Shown here piece by piece: positions 27,723-40,100 of a stretch of 64,000 bases of DNA. The stretch is from Symbiodinium natans (lineage: Eukaryota > Sar > Dinophyceae > Suessiales > Symbiodiniaceae): contig CAJNDS010002713.1 in the NCBI GenBank assembly GCA_905221605.1, forward strand, positions 1 through 64,000. Reading direction: 5' to 3'. Below the pieces are notes generated by a model. The model worked only from the letters and a program-made list of their open reading frames with translations, did no database searches and was not told where the DNA came from. Position numbers and translations under genes: made by a program. Each line of letters begins with the position of its first letter. The stretch's first letter is position 1.

Positions 27723-30182
27723 ATGTCCGCAGAGGTTGCAGGTCAGGCCGAGGGCGTCACCCTCCTCGAAGCGATCGAGGGTGGTGACGTTCCCTATCCC
27801 GAGCGGATGAGCTACGTCGCTTGGCTTAAGTGGCGTAGGGAGACCGGCAGTCGTCCGTTGTCCAAGCGGGATGGGGTTAGCACAACGCCAGAGCAGGAGG
27901 CGGCTCTCTGGCGAAAGGTCATGAAGTTCCTCCACGACGCCGAAGGCGAGGACGAGGAGGAAGAGGAAGAAGAAGAGGACTCTGAGCTAGTCCCTGAGGC
28001 CTCGGGCGCTGGAGGCGACAGTCCGCCGCGGGTGGACGTCAGCGCCGCGGCTAGGGAGCTGGCCATGGTCCCTACCGGTGCTGCCTATGTCCCTGCTACG
28101 GCACCGGTCCCGCCCGGCGGGACCGTCCGGTCCGCCGTCGACAGCAGGTTCAGTGCCAGGCACCGCAGAGGGCTTGCAGGCGGAGCTGCGCGCGATTTTC
28201 CGTCCAGACCAGGAACCGGTCGCGGACTACTTGACGCGTGTTTCGCGGATTGTCCTCGCGCTCAAAGCGCATGGAGTCACAGTGAGCTCCCGTGACCTCG
28301 ACGCCTTGAGCACCAAAGCCACCCTCCTTGCGGATGAGTTCTCGAAGATAGGCGGGGACTGGCATCCGACAAAGATGGTCCGTCGGCTGCGGACCAGGTT
28401 CTCGGTCGCGGCTTTGCGCGGTGGCGAGGACCCCGAAGACGCAGAGGAGATTCAGCGTGAAATCCAATGCATCGGGGAGCTTATCCTCGCGCTGGGGGGA
28501 AAAGAAAGCTCGAGCCAAGAGAAGGTTTGGAGCTCCCCGTCCGATGTGCCAGTTGAAGCCGTGGGGCCGCGTTCCCCAGGGCTCCCACAGCCTGCGACTG
28601 CAAGTGGGTTGGGGGTAAGTTTGGACCGTGGAGGTTTGCACACTGCCGAGGTTGCAGGTGGTCCTTCCGCGGCCCGTGACCTGGGCGCGACGGACGGCGA
28701 TTCCCCTTTGCGCGCAAAGCTCGCGGCGCTGGAGATGGAGATAGAAGCCCTGAAGCGAGGTTCAGACGGCGGAGGTTCGCAGACCGGGTCCCAAAACCCG
28801 GCGGGCGATTTCGCCGCCGCAATCGCCGCCCAAACTGAAGCGCTGAAAGAAGCGTTAGCGCAAAGGGGCGGGCAAAGCTCCATAACGACGGTCAGAACTG
28901 ACCTCACGTGGCCGACGTTGACCGACGACAAGTCGGACGCGCGAGACGTTGTCCTGTTCTACGAGGAGTTCGAGGACGTCTGCGCGCTCGCCAACAACTG
29001 TCGCGGTATGAGTGCGCGCGAGAAGCTGCTAGCGCTACGCGGGCGCTGCCGCGGCTCGCGCATGAAGACGTACACGAACGCCTACCGCGCAGCGTGGAAG
29101 TCGGGAGAGGTTCTCTCCGACCCACAGGCAGTGTACGACCGCATCAAGAACAAGCACTTGATGTTCGGGGAATCGCGGGAGGAAAGAGAAGTCCGCGTGG
29201 ATGGTGAGCATGCCTCCCTCGCTAAGGGCAAGCTCACAGGCCACCAATTCGAGCCTTTGTTTGAGGCGTCGATCGCGGACCTTGAGGCGGTGGGTCTTGG
29301 GAAGACCCCACGAGAGTTGTATCTCTCGTACCTCCGCAAGATGCCCCCGTATCTCCAAAAGGAGATACGTAACGACAAGCGGTTGTGGCCCGGCGATCCC
29401 AAGGACGGCGGGCTGAGAGGGCCGCAGACTTGGGAGGAGAGCCACAAAGTCGTCTTGGAGTACGAACAGCGCACCGTGCTGCTGTTTCCCACTCTGTGTA
29501 CTCCACGACAGGCTCTCCAAGCGCGGACCCGTCGGTCGCGCTAGCCGAGGCTCAGAAGGAGATTCGGAGCCTCAAGGCCGCCGCGAAGGCTGCTGCGAAG
29601 GGAGCAGCTGCCGCGGCCAAGGCTGGCGCGGATCACACGTTTGCCGCTGCGTCGAAGGGAGCTGGCAAAGGAGCGGACAAGAAGATCTGCTTCCACTTTC
29701 GCGACCACGGGAATTGCCCGAAAGGGGATGCCTGCCCGTACAGCCACGACAAGGAGCTTCGCAGAAAAGCTCTCGCGGCCAAGAAGGGTGACCAAACCTT
29801 TGCCACGGCGAAAGGCAAGGGCAAAGGGAAGGGAGGTGGCAAGGCAAAGGCCAGCGCTAAGCCTAAGGCTGCGGCCAAAGGCGCGGCAAAGCCACCAGGC
29901 ACTGTTTGCCCCTTTTTCTCCAAGAATGGGTCGTGCAAGAAAGGAGCCAGCTGCGACATGGTCCACAACCTGACGACCTCGGGAGGGACGCCGGCCTTGC
30001 CTGCCAACTGGGCCGCGCCCTCCGGGGCTTCCATGTCCAACCCCTTCGCCGCGTTTAGTGTCCAGATAGGCAGCTCAGGCGTCCAGGCAGGCGCCTCAGG
30101 AGCCGCAGGACGCGCCGCGGTGCAGCAGCACGCGCTTGCTGGCAGACAACGAGCCAGGAGGCTACCAGTACAGAACGGTAGT
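27723..30182 (+). pseudogene. Gag of the right giant element, broken by frameshifts
   Basis: Starts at ATG 27723 (MSAEVAGQAEGVTLLEAIEG). The reading shifts to another frame near 28145, again near 29475, and is lost near 30137 where about 64 bp is deleted relative to the left copy. Pieces in order: acidic N-terminus; a helical region (LQAELRAIFRPDQEPVADYL); a linker with the 21-bp dyad motif; a Gag core (VVLFYEEFEDVCALANNCRG onward); Ala/Lys-rich low-complexity sequence; and two CCCH fingers at about 29685-29960. CCCH fingers replace the CCHC knuckle usual in Gag. This copy retains the full N-terminal linker that the left copy has lost. Confidence 0.78.
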
Positions 30183-30893
30183 CCAGGTGCTCGACCGTAA
30201 GGTCGAGTGCATGCTCGACGGATGCGCCGGCGCAAACCACGTGACCGAGGAACTTGTGGTGGGCATGATGAACCGGGCTGCAGAGCTGGGGATCGGTACC
30301 GAAGATCCCGGCTTCCCGGTCGTGAGACTCGAGAAGTGGGTCCACCCCGAATATGTGCATGGCATTGCTTCGGGAGCCCCCGTTCCTCTGAAGGGGGCAG
30401 CAGTCTTGCGCGTCACGCTGCTGGAAGGCAGGACGGCGGACGACTGTCGCCCCAACACTGAAATTTTCGTGCGATGCAAAATCGCAGCCAGGGGGACGTC
30501 CGATTGGCACGGACTGATCCTCGGCGGCAGAGCGTTGGACTGCGCCGGAAGGATGGGCCTGGGCTTCAGGCCGGGTCCCGACTTTCACGTCCTCGACACG
30601 CTGGGAATCAGAATGCCCAGGTGCGAGGATCACAGCAAGACCCGGAAGGACAGGGCCTACGCCTTCGAGGCGCGGTTGTCGAGCCTGGACGACGCGTCAT
30701 GCACCGAGCCTGGGGGCGGAAGCCGGGAGCTCCTCCGCTACGACGGGGAAGAGCCTCTCGAGCTCTCGCCAGGCGACGGGGTGCTGGTGCCTGTCGTGCG
30801 GGAGCAAGGAGTCTCCGCAGAGGGATCCCTGTCCGAGGTAGTGCTTCCGGTGGAATGCGGGGTCGAGGCCGTACCAGGCCTTTGGCCCACAGG
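30136..30893 (+). CDS. Protease-like segment of the right giant element
   Basis: Contains VLDRKVECMLDGCAGANHV, placed like a retropepsin active site between Gag fingers and RT, with a D-G-C-A-G core instead of the usual D-S/T-G-A. The following 200 residues include PLELSPGDGVLVPVV, seen also in the left copy. A 39-bp in-frame insertion (about 30491-30529) is private to this copy. The frame shifts near 30893 through a one-base loss. Protease function is inferred from position and motif only. Confidence 0.5.
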
Positions 30894-30894
30894 A

Positions 30895-33800
30895 GGGGAA
30901 AGGGGTTTGTGTTGCTCGCAGCCCAAGAGTGTGATCACTCTCTCCAGCCGGGCGAGGTTGTTGCGGAAGTGCGTTCCGGCCTCGTTAGCACTGCGGCCTG
31001 TGGTTGTGGCGCGGTTGAGACGATGTTCGAGTCGGAGCCGTCTCCGCAGGCATGTGCGGATTGTGGGGTCGCCGTTGCCTCGGTTGACCACGACCCGTGC
31101 TTTGCTTGCGGGTCCGCGTCCAGGGCCGCGGCAAGAAGCTTCCAAGGTTGTTCCTCGTGTGCGCGGTCCTTTGGGCGGCTGCGTACCGGCGCCAGGATCG
31201 GTGTGCTATCGGTCCTTGCTGCGGTGACTGTTCTCGCTTCGGTGTGGGGCGGGAGCGGCCCAGTTGGGCGCCCTGTTGAGGAGCCTGGAGTGCTTTCTTG
31301 CTTGGACCACCTTCCAAGCGTCGACAGCTGGTGGGAGGCGCCAGGTGGTTACGCGTCTGTGTGGGGTAGGCGCCCTGCGCAGAAGGACCTCGGGACTCTG
31401 GCGGTCGAGAAGGCGCCTTACGAAACGTGCTTGCTTCAGCGCGTAGGTGAGGCGTGGCGTCTCTGGGACACGAGGGATTTACGTGTGGCGGAAAGCGTTG
31501 CGTGTAGCGGTGAAGTTCCCGTCACCGAACGCCTCGCGGTCTTTAGGACGCGCAAGGGGCCACGCTGGGCTGGCTGGCGTGAGGGATCGGCCACGGCTGG
31601 AAGAGGCGCAAGTGATGCTGTGCGCCCAGCAGACGCGGTCGATACGGCGCGCTGCCCGAGCTATCATATCGTTGAGAGCTGGGACATCGAGAAGATGATC
31701 GAAGAGCCCCCAACGGACTATTATTATGAGAAGCTCGCGGCAGATATGCGCGCCCGGCACCCTAAAGCGTGCCCGCACCTTCTCGACCACCTCGTTTCCT
31801 TAGAGGGTTTCCTAGATAAGTCGATCTTGTTTGGGTTCTCCTTTGGAATCAGCAAGGCCGAAGTTTGTGTCTCCAAAGGCAAGCTCCTGGGACACAACAT
31901 TGGGCGGGACGGGAGTTCGCCTGACGAAGAGCGCTGTCAGGCGGTGATTGACTTTCCCCCGCTCTGGGAGAAACTTCACATTCAGCAATTTTTGGGTTGC
32001 GCAAACTGGTTGCGCGGCTACCTGCCTGTTGAGTATGGGCACGCAGCCAAGATTTTAGGGCAGTGGCAGAAGCCAGGCGCCGTCTTTCCTGAAGGCGGGC
32101 TGGGCTCAGCCGCCACCGAGGGTTGCAAAGCCTTTAAAGCGATTAAGCGCATGATGCAGAATCGCATCAATTTGGCTACCTTCGATGAGGCCTCTGCTGC
32201 GGATGGGTCGTGTCCCCTTGAGCAGATCGCGGATGCGTCGGGCATCGCGGTAGGGGGCAGCGTCGTGCAGATGACGCGTGACTTGAGTCAGCTCAAGGTG
32301 CTTATGACGCACTCAAAGAGCCTGACCCCCGCGCAGCAGAACTGGCCGCCCTTGATACAGGAGGCGTTTGCCCAGCTCGAGGTAAAGCGGGCGACACGCC
32401 GCATGTTTGGCTCTATTCGGACTCTGTGTTGGACAGATCATGCCAACCTTACCCGAGCGCAAACATCGGACATCGGAATGGATCCGAAGCTCGTCCGGTG
32501 GGTTGCGGAAATCCTTATGGATGGGTCCGAAATAAGGAGCCTTAGCGGTCGCTCAGCGACGCTGGGTGACAGTTTTAGCCGCAATCCCAAAGATCGGGAT
32601 GCGCTCCTTGCGGCGAGGACGAAAGACCTCGAGGGCCTGTCGGGCCAACTCCGAGGTTTCGACCTGGACCAGTACCTCGGAGAGGGTACTGAGGGTGATG
32701 GGCCCGTGCCCTGGGCGGTCGGCAATGACGCCGTCCCAGAGCCTGCGGGCCGTGTCCAGGCCGCGGCTGTGCCGATGTGCGTCGTCGCAGCCCTTCCGGT
32801 GCGCGTCATGGTTGTCTTTGACTACGCGCGTTGGAAAGAGGAGGACGCAGAGCTGACTGAGATCAGGCGCGTCTTCCAAGCGAGCCTCCCTGGAATTTCT
32901 GTGGCTGTCAGGGGTTGTTGGGGTCCGTTTGAGGATACCGACGGGCTTGCCTCGCATTTTGATTGCGGGGCCGGCAGGCTCGCAGGGACCAAGAAGATCA
33001 AGCGGATCAGGGTCGACTTGCTCACTTCGTGTGCCAAGGTTCTTAGGGAAGCTTCGGGGTTTCGTCCGCAGTTCCTCGTAGGACTTGGGCAAGGCGGGCT
33101 GGTCACAGCCGTCCTTAGGTGGCCTTTGGTTGTTGAGCTCACGCTCCAAGCAAGGAACCTGCAGCGCAAAGAAGCTAGGGCTGTAGGAGAGGCTTGGGCA
33201 GGCATCAAGGCTATCTGGGCGGTGCGGCCACGCCTTTGGCGCACGCAGCAAGGCCACTTGGAAGTGGCCGAGGCTTGTCCGGAACTCAAGAAGGATTTTC
33301 CGGAGCCTCCCCTGCGAGGTTTTGGGATCGTAGGGAAGCAGGCATTGGGGGCGGAAGTTCTGCGGTCCTTGAGGTTGGACGCGGTTCGTTCCATCGATGA
33401 TGCTAGCATTAGAGGGATGCTGGACGAACCGTCACGACCCCTCTGGGACCATGAGGGTCTATGCATCTGCGGCAAACGGACCTACCTGTTTTCTCGCTGC
33501 CCCGCCTGCATCGAGAAAGAGGCAGTCGATACCTCGGTAGAGATAGCCGAGCGGGAGGAGCCCGAGCCTCCGCTTGAGGGAGACCTTGAGGCCCATGAGG
33601 TGGGCCTAGAGGTCAACTCCGTCCTTGCAACTTTGGATAGGACAGGAGGTTTGTTTAGGGTTAGGTCCTCAACCATCCAGCAATGGGCGGTAGGGTTCAG
33701 GACTACGCCCAAGGATGCTCCAGTTCCCACAGCATATGGCATGCTGAGTGGGAAGATATGGAAGAAGGGCCATTCCATGAAGCTCAGCCTCGGCTCCCAG

Positions 33801-36341
33801 CACAAGGATCTTTCCAAGTGGGGCGATGTGAAGCCTTACTGGACCACATGGGTGGTTAGAGAAGATGGTGCTGTGGTGGCGGGGCACAACTGCTCGCCCC
33901 TGGATGCGGTTCAGGGCGACATCGTCGTGCATTGGTCGTCAGTGGTGAACTGGCACGGCCACAGGCATGCCGTGAATGAGCAGTGCGAAGTGCTCTGGAG
34001 GTCTAAGGGCAAGGAGGTTGCCTTAGACCCATCCTTCGGCAAGCTGATAGCCCTTGTGGGTAGGGTTACTCAGGTCATTGGCTGGCGGGCAACCGGAGAA
34101 GCCTCGGATCCCCGCGGTTCTACCCGGCAGGCGTCAAGGGTCCTTGCTCAATTCTCTGCGTCCAATGAGGGCGTAGAAGGGCATTGGACCGCGGGCGCTA
34201 TCAGTCGCGGGAAGAATGCCAATGACTGCAAACTGAAGGGTAGAGTTTTGGCGTTTATGGGTGAGGAGTACAATGGCCCTGCTGTGGTTCTAGAGCTCGT
34301 CAGCCATAGCCCTATCCTGTGCATTTGGGACCATGCCTCAACCAAGGTCAAGGTCGAGTTTAAGGGCGGTGTTCCGTCTTTGAGCCTGGCCGCGGGGGAG
34401 GACGAAAATCGTCGCGAACAGCTTGCGGTCGAGGCGAGGGACGCGGCGAACATTTCGGAGTTCCGAGTCACGGGATCCCTTCGTACGGCGTGGTACGAGG
34501 GCCAGCGGCGCGATCCCTCATTGGCGGGCTCGATTCGCAAGCCGGAGCCGCCGATGGTGATATCCGGAGACGGGTTGTTGGAGCGCGAGGTGACCCTCAG
34601 GACGGGTCAAACCGTCGTCGTCCCAGTGGTTCCCAACGGGGCTGCGGGCGCGAATGGGGTGACCTGGCGCCGCGCCTGCTACAATTCAGTCCACTGTGGA
34701 GTCCTTGGGGCCCATAGGTCTGCCGAGGTTACCATCAAACTGCTGGAGAGGGCAGTCTGGTGGCCCGATTTGGAGAAAGATGTGCGGACCTGGGTCGCCA
34801 AGTGTCTCGCCTGCATTAAAGGCCGCTCTCGACCGACGAAGGTTGAAGCTCGTGCGGTCAAGTGTGGCGCCGAGACATGCTGGCAGGAAGTCAGCGTGGA
34901 CTGTGAGGGTCCGAACCGAGAGGACAGGGAGGGGCATAGGTACTCGCTTACGTACTTCGATTGCCTCAGTCATGCTGTCCTCCTCGAGCCGATGAGGTCT
35001 CTGACTCATGCGGAAGTCAGGAGGGCGTTCGTGCGCTGTGTGCTTCGCAGCAGGACGATCCCGAGCCTCATCAGGTCGGACAGAGGGCCAGAGTTCAAGA
35101 ACGCGCTCATGGCAGAACTCAGCGCGATGCTTGGGACCGAGTGGCGGTTTAGCGCGCCCTTGAGGCCTTGTGAGTTGGGCGCAAACGAGCGAGTCCACCA
35201 AGAAGTTCAAAAGGTGCTGGGGGCGGTCGTCAGACAAGTCGGCGCCTCCCTTTCCGAAGCTTGGTCGGATTGGCTCGTGGTGGCGGAGTACGTCATAGAC
35301 AACACTCCGGGACCCCACGGGTATACCCCGAGGGACCTAGAGCGGAGCTGGTCGCTCGCTCTACCACTTGAAAAGGACGTCCTGCGAGACGCCTTGCAGT
35401 TTGAACCCATCTCTGATTGGGCTCGGAGCCAGTTCAAACAGTTCTCGGAGCTAGCTGCTGCGGTCCGAGAGCACTGGACGCGGTCTTCAGAAGCGCGGGC
35501 GAAACTTGCAAACCGTCATAGGCGCACTGTGGACCTTAAACCAGGCGACCGAGTGGTCTGGAACGCTCCGAGGGCCCGCTCAGAGGGGGCGGGGCGTGTG
35601 CCTTGGAAACCGGGTCTGACCGGCCCCTGGCGCGTGTTGGAAGTCAAGGGCCACAGGCTCACCTTGGAGCCCGTGTCGATGGAGTCGGGGGGTACTTCTT
35701 CCGCCCGGCGCGGCCCGATGGAGGCGCACGCAGAAGACTGCATTCTTGTCCCTGCGGATGCAGATGGCGCGGAATCCCGCGAGCCGGTCGTCTTTGAGGA
35801 CGATGGAACCGGCGGGGACGACTTGTCTCGCCCCAGCTTAGGGCAGCAGGTTCAAGGCGACGCCAAACAGGTGGAGTTCACGCTGACCAGGCGCGGGAGG
35901 GACTTCGTCCTCCGCCTTGGTGACCGCATTGCCTATCGGGGTGTAGGTGGAGGCCCGAAGGTGTGCAGGTTAGGACGGGTCACGCAGGTGGATGCGGCCC
36001 GTGCGCAGGTTGGCGTCCGTCGCTATCTCCCCGACGCCAGCGGGGTTCGCGTCAAATGGCGGCTTGCATATATCGCCGAGGACGGAGCGCTCACGCTTTC
36101 GGAAGGGACCCGTCCGGCCCATGAAGCGGTTTCTGTGAAGGAAATCATTTCCAAAATCGACCTAAACCGCGACGGCGTGCTTGCTGCAGCCTCGGCCAGA
36201 AAGTTGGACAAGGGGGCGTATTCGTTGCAGGACAGGACCCTCGAGCGAGCGTCTCGTGCCGGCACGAGTGTGCTCTCGATCCAAGAGGCCCTCGCGGACC
36301 TCTTGGTCGCGGAACCCCGCACGTTGCAGCCTGGGGCTTCC
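30895..36341 (+). CDS. Cys-rich/membrane segment, RT thumb, RNase H and integrase (right copy)
   Basis: An uninterrupted frame of about 1815 codons. Order: Cys-rich zinc-ribbon-like region and membrane segment (about 30985-31270); RT thumb (31776-32060; SKAEVCVSKGKLLGHNIG, QQFLGCANWLRGYLP); RNase H (32160-32600); an unrecognised 600-residue region with a CxC..CxxC cluster near 33470; integrase HHCC (about 34690-34815) and DDE residues (Asp near 34893, Asp near 35072, Glu near 35185); integrase C-terminus TGPWRVLEV (35620); and a beta-rich GDRIAYRG segment. The copia insertion at 36342 interrupts the frame at LQPGAS; the same protein resumes at 44798. No fingers/palm motifs precede the thumb. 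Confidence 0.87.
36337..36341 (+). other. Target-site duplication, left half (CTTCC)
   Basis: CTTCC before the nested copia LTR equals 44793-44797 after it. The uninterrupted left giant copy has the single-copy site (gggcttccccagag on its coding strand), which confirms a 5-bp duplication. Confidence 0.97.
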
Positions 36342-36488
36342 TGATCAACATTTTCTCCCGTACCGTGAACCATATTTTGCTTGAACAGAGTGTGACTTTT
36401 GGACCTTGTAGGAGTAGCATCTTGAAATGAGATCGTGATGCGACATTCAGGCTCAGAATCGAGTTGCAAAAGATCGTGAGTTTGTTCA
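36342..36488 (+). repeat. 5' LTR of nested copia element
   Basis: 147 bp, TGATCAACATTTTC to GAGTTTGTTCA, with no difference from the 3' LTR. Confidence 0.98.
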
Positions 36489-36500
36489 TGGTAGCGGAGC
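36489..36500 (+). other. Primer-binding site, nested copia element
   Basis: TGGTAGCGGAGC follows the LTR with no gap. The TGGTAGC start is the form used by many Ty1/copia elements that prime with initiator methionine tRNA. Confidence 0.75.
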
Positions 36501-36596
36501 TTGGCCGACCAAGCTTCGAGACACGTTCTTCGGTTGAGTTCAGGGGCCCAGGCGTTGAGCTTGCTTCTGTGATTTGAGGGTTGTGGTCTAGGATAG

Positions 36597-37169
36597 GTGC
36601 CCGTAGCTTGCAGTTCCCGCAGCCTTGCGGAAGAGCCATATTGTGTTCGAACAGGCAGCTTCGGAGCCACGACCTCTGCACTGGGGGTAGAGCTGCTGCG
36701 AGAGCACCTCTTGAGTGTGTATCAGGAACAACTGTTTTCCAGACCTCAGCCAAGCTACAGGAGCGAAGAGTCCTTCTACCGTATCCTTGAAACCAGCTAC
36801 CGAGCCTGCGAAGCCCGCCTTGCAACTTTGTTTTCCGCACACGACGTCTTTCAGTTTGCCAGCAAGTGTCTGAGAGAGAAAGAGTGGAAAGAGAAGTTCT
36901 TGTGTGGTGGTGCTGAGATCTGCACTTCGCATAGCATCCCGTACAGTGTGCAAGCTGCTTTCGTGCATACGGAAGAGGAGGCACCCGACTTCGAGCGCCA
37001 TCTGTCCCACGCCTTGGGAATTTTCGATAGTTCCTTGAATCCTCAATCGACCCTTGAAGAGCCCATTGATCTGTGTGCCGAACCGAGCAGTGCATCGAGT
37101 GCGGCAGCGTGTGCATTTGCCTGTCCCCTGCAAAGTGAGCCTGCGGATACTGCCATCGACCTTGATTGA
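36597..37169 (+). CDS. ATG-less open frame in the leader of the nested copia element
   Basis: 191 stop-free codons lie in the same frame as the polyprotein and end at a single TGA seven bases before its ATG. There is no ATG in the frame (it opens with GTG after a TAG at 36594). The translation has a natural-looking helical middle (YRILETSYRACEARLATLFS, ASKCLREKEWKEKFL) and an acidic, Ala/Ser-rich end. It could be a leader peptide, an N-terminal Gag extension reached by splicing or readthrough, or chance. No family recognised. Confidence 0.35.
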   Translation: MPVACSSRSLAEEPYCVRTGSFGATTSALGVELLREHLLSVYQEQLFSRPQPSYRSEESFYRILETSYRACEARLATLFSAHDVFQFASKCLREKEWKEKFLCGGAEICTSHSIPYSVQAAFVHTEEEAPDFERHLSHALGIFDSSLNPQSTLEEPIDLCAEPSSASSAAACAFACPLQSEPADTAIDLD

Positions 37170-37175
37170 GCAGTT

Positions 37176-40100
37176 ATGGCAGATGTAGATGATGATGACA
37201 GCTTTAGTGATGTAGGAGGTCAAAGGGGAGCCGAGGGTCATCCCGGGGGGAACCCGTTGGGGAATCCGTTCTCTCCTGTTGCAGCCTCACCTGCTGCAAA
37301 TGCCAGTCCTAGGGAAATAGTCCTTGGTGCCGGTGAGTTCCAGAAGATGCTTGACACTTTGCAGATGGCCAGCCAGGCCGTTTTGGCCTCAGCTGCGAAG
37401 ACTGGTCCTTCGGAGAGCAAGGGTTCATCATCGACTGCAGGTTTCTCAGACGCCAACCGCATACTCAACAGACCATCGTGTTTTGGGAGCTTGTCTCATG
37501 ACTATGACCTTTCAGCATGGTTTGATTGGGCACATGCATTCAAGGCATGGCTTTTCTTTGCAGATGCCCGATATGAAGGCGATTTGGAAACCATAGAGCG
37601 TAACCTGCAGGTTGAGAACCCCGCTATGCCCCCAGATGTCACCGAAAGGTCTCAGAGGCTTTATGCAATCCTCAGCAGTCTTCTACTTCACAAACCAAAG
37701 ATCCTTCTCCGGCAAGTCCCCAACCGCAACGGACTGGAGACCTGGCGCCAACTAGTCAACATATACTCCCCTAAGTCAAAAGTGAGGGGACTAGCACTTC
37801 TCAACACGATCATGAGCTTCCCAGCATTCAGCAAGGATCGGACGATCCGCGAACAGGTCGACGGTCTCGACCGGGTAGCGCAGGAGTACGAGCGGGTATC
37901 GGGCCTTGCCGTATCTCCCGACATCATGCTTGGCACTCTTGTCCGGGTTCTGCCTGCGCACCTCAGAAACCACATACAGCTGCAAATGAACCAGGACACC
38001 ACGTATGAGATGGTCAAGCAGTTTGTGTTGTCGTATGAAGTCACGACGAGCAGCTGGTCCACCAGCAAAATCCAGCAGAGTTTGGGTGTTGGGAGCAGTC
38101 CGCAGGGGCCACCGCCTGGTGGTGACACGGGAGGTCCGATGGATGTTGATCGTGTTTCAAAAGGGAAGGGCAAACATGAGAAGGGCGCCGGGAAGGGAAA
38201 GGATCGAAAAGGAAAAGGGGATTGGCAGCATGAGAGGCAACAGAATCCCAAAGGAAAGCCGGGTGGAAAGGGCCGCGATGGAGGAAAGAAGGGCAAGGGA
38301 GGCAATCAACATCCCAATCAGGCAAAGGCGGGGCAGCAGAAAGAAACTCGTTCGTGCCACATTTGCAAGAAGCCAGGACATCTTGCGAAAGACTGTTGGC
38401 AAGCGAAGGGTGCAAAGGGCCGAGGCAAGCATGTGAATCAGGTCGCCGACACTGCCAGTGCACAGCATGACACAGCTTCAAGCGGTGCCAGCAATGTTGG
38501 AGCCTCATCGAGCGTTTCTGGCGCTGTGAGGCAAGTGCAAGTTTTCGAGCTTGGAGGCGAACCGTGTGACGTCGCCAGCTGGTTCGCTGGAGGACATGTG
38601 CGTGCTGTGACATGTGCCGATGCAAGCTTGAAGCCCCGGACGATCCAGTGCCCCACAGGTGTAGAGACCTTGACAAGCCCGAGCGTTGCCTGTGTAGATG
38701 TTGAGTGCTTGAGCAGCCCTGGATTCGAGTGCGTTGCAGCCCTCAGCATAGTGCTGAGCAAGCTTGAAGCCCGGGACGATCCAGTCCCCACAGGTGGTCC
38801 TTTTTGTGATGTGTGCAGCGTGTCCGAGTGTCATCATAATGACCTGTGCTGCATCGTTGAGTGTCCCCGGCAAGGCCTGAAAGGTGAGTCCCAGAGCCCC
38901 AGTTCCCTAAGCACTGGTGTTGGTTCCGAGCATCTGAACTTGTCCGAACACGGAGGGCCTGAGACATTCGACATGTCTGAAAGCGATGCAAAGGGCTTAT
39001 GGAGTTACAGTGCTGATGTTCACAACATAAGCTGGGATCCTTGCGTGGAGTCATCCTGCTTTGTGTGCGCTGTGCAGTCCCTCGATACCGTGCCGTCAGA
39101 AGCTGACATGACTGACGTCATATTGGACTCAGGAGCTGACATGAGCTGCCTTCCACTGTCCTATGGCAAGTATGGGTCCAGCCAAGGTGCAGCCAGCTTA
39201 GGTTTGCGTGATGCACAGGGCGAGTCGTTGGCGGTGCAAGATCTCAGAGAGGTCTCGTTTGTTGTGCATGATGAAACGGGCGAGCCTGTCATCTGGAAAG
39301 AAGTGTGTGCCATTGCTCCCGTGACTCAGCCCTTGTTGTGCAAAGGCAAGCTCATGCGTTCAGGTTGGTGGCCGCAACGGGATCCCTACATGTGCATGGA
39401 GCATGACAGTGGAGTGAGAGTCCCGATGAGCTTCCGAGGGAACTCACTATGTGTGCGTGCGTCCATCTTTCGTGTTGGTGGGGAAGAAGTTGCTCCAGCC
39501 CCGCATCCTGAGGACAGTCAAGTCAGGTTCGTGCAAGCTCAGGTGGATGCCAGCAGGTCAGAGGCAACATATGGGTGGCAAATGACCGAGCAAGGCCAGA
39601 TGCTGTATCGGGGTCGAGGAAAGCACTTCGTTGATCCTTCGCTTGTTGCACCCATCGGATGTTGGCCTTGCCGCACCACGCTTGTGAGGCCATGCAGAAC
39701 AGGCCAAACTGAGTGGCTGTTGCTTGAGTTCTGTCGTGCATGGGGGGAACTGGGTGATCCGGTGGCTGAGCTTCCCAATGGCGAGTGCGAAATCATCTGC
39801 ATGTTGAGCTCTGGACATGAAGCCCCGGAAGACATGAAGTTTGTCCCGAATCGACGCCTTGATCACTTCATCAACTGGAGCGGTTTGCAACCTTATGTCG
39901 AGCCAGACCCTGAGGGATCCGACTATGAGATGAGTGAGTTGGGTCCCGATGATGCCGAGCCCGGAGCGGTCTCCGTTGAACCATCGATTGAGCCCATACC
40001 TGATGTTGAAGTGATCCCTGTTGAGTCTGAGGAGGCACGCGGTGATCGAAGCACACTTGTGTTTGATGGTGTCGAGTTGTCGCTGGAGTCAACCTTGTCT

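Noticed and set aside
28452-30633. Antisense frames within the giant elements, such as 29633-30235 and 30055-30633 minus
   Set aside because: They mirror coding strands rich in GC at third positions and show no domain; the equivalent antisense frames appear in the other copy only because the DNA is repeated.
30474-30894. First 140 codons of the long open frame starting at 30474
   Set aside because: Arg-rich off-frame reading of the protease region; the correct frame there is the one at 30136-30893.
36342-36488. Spliced-leader-like motif in the nested copia LTR (ATTCAGGCTCAGAA)
   Set aside because: Several mismatches to TTTTGGCTCAAG; not better than chance.
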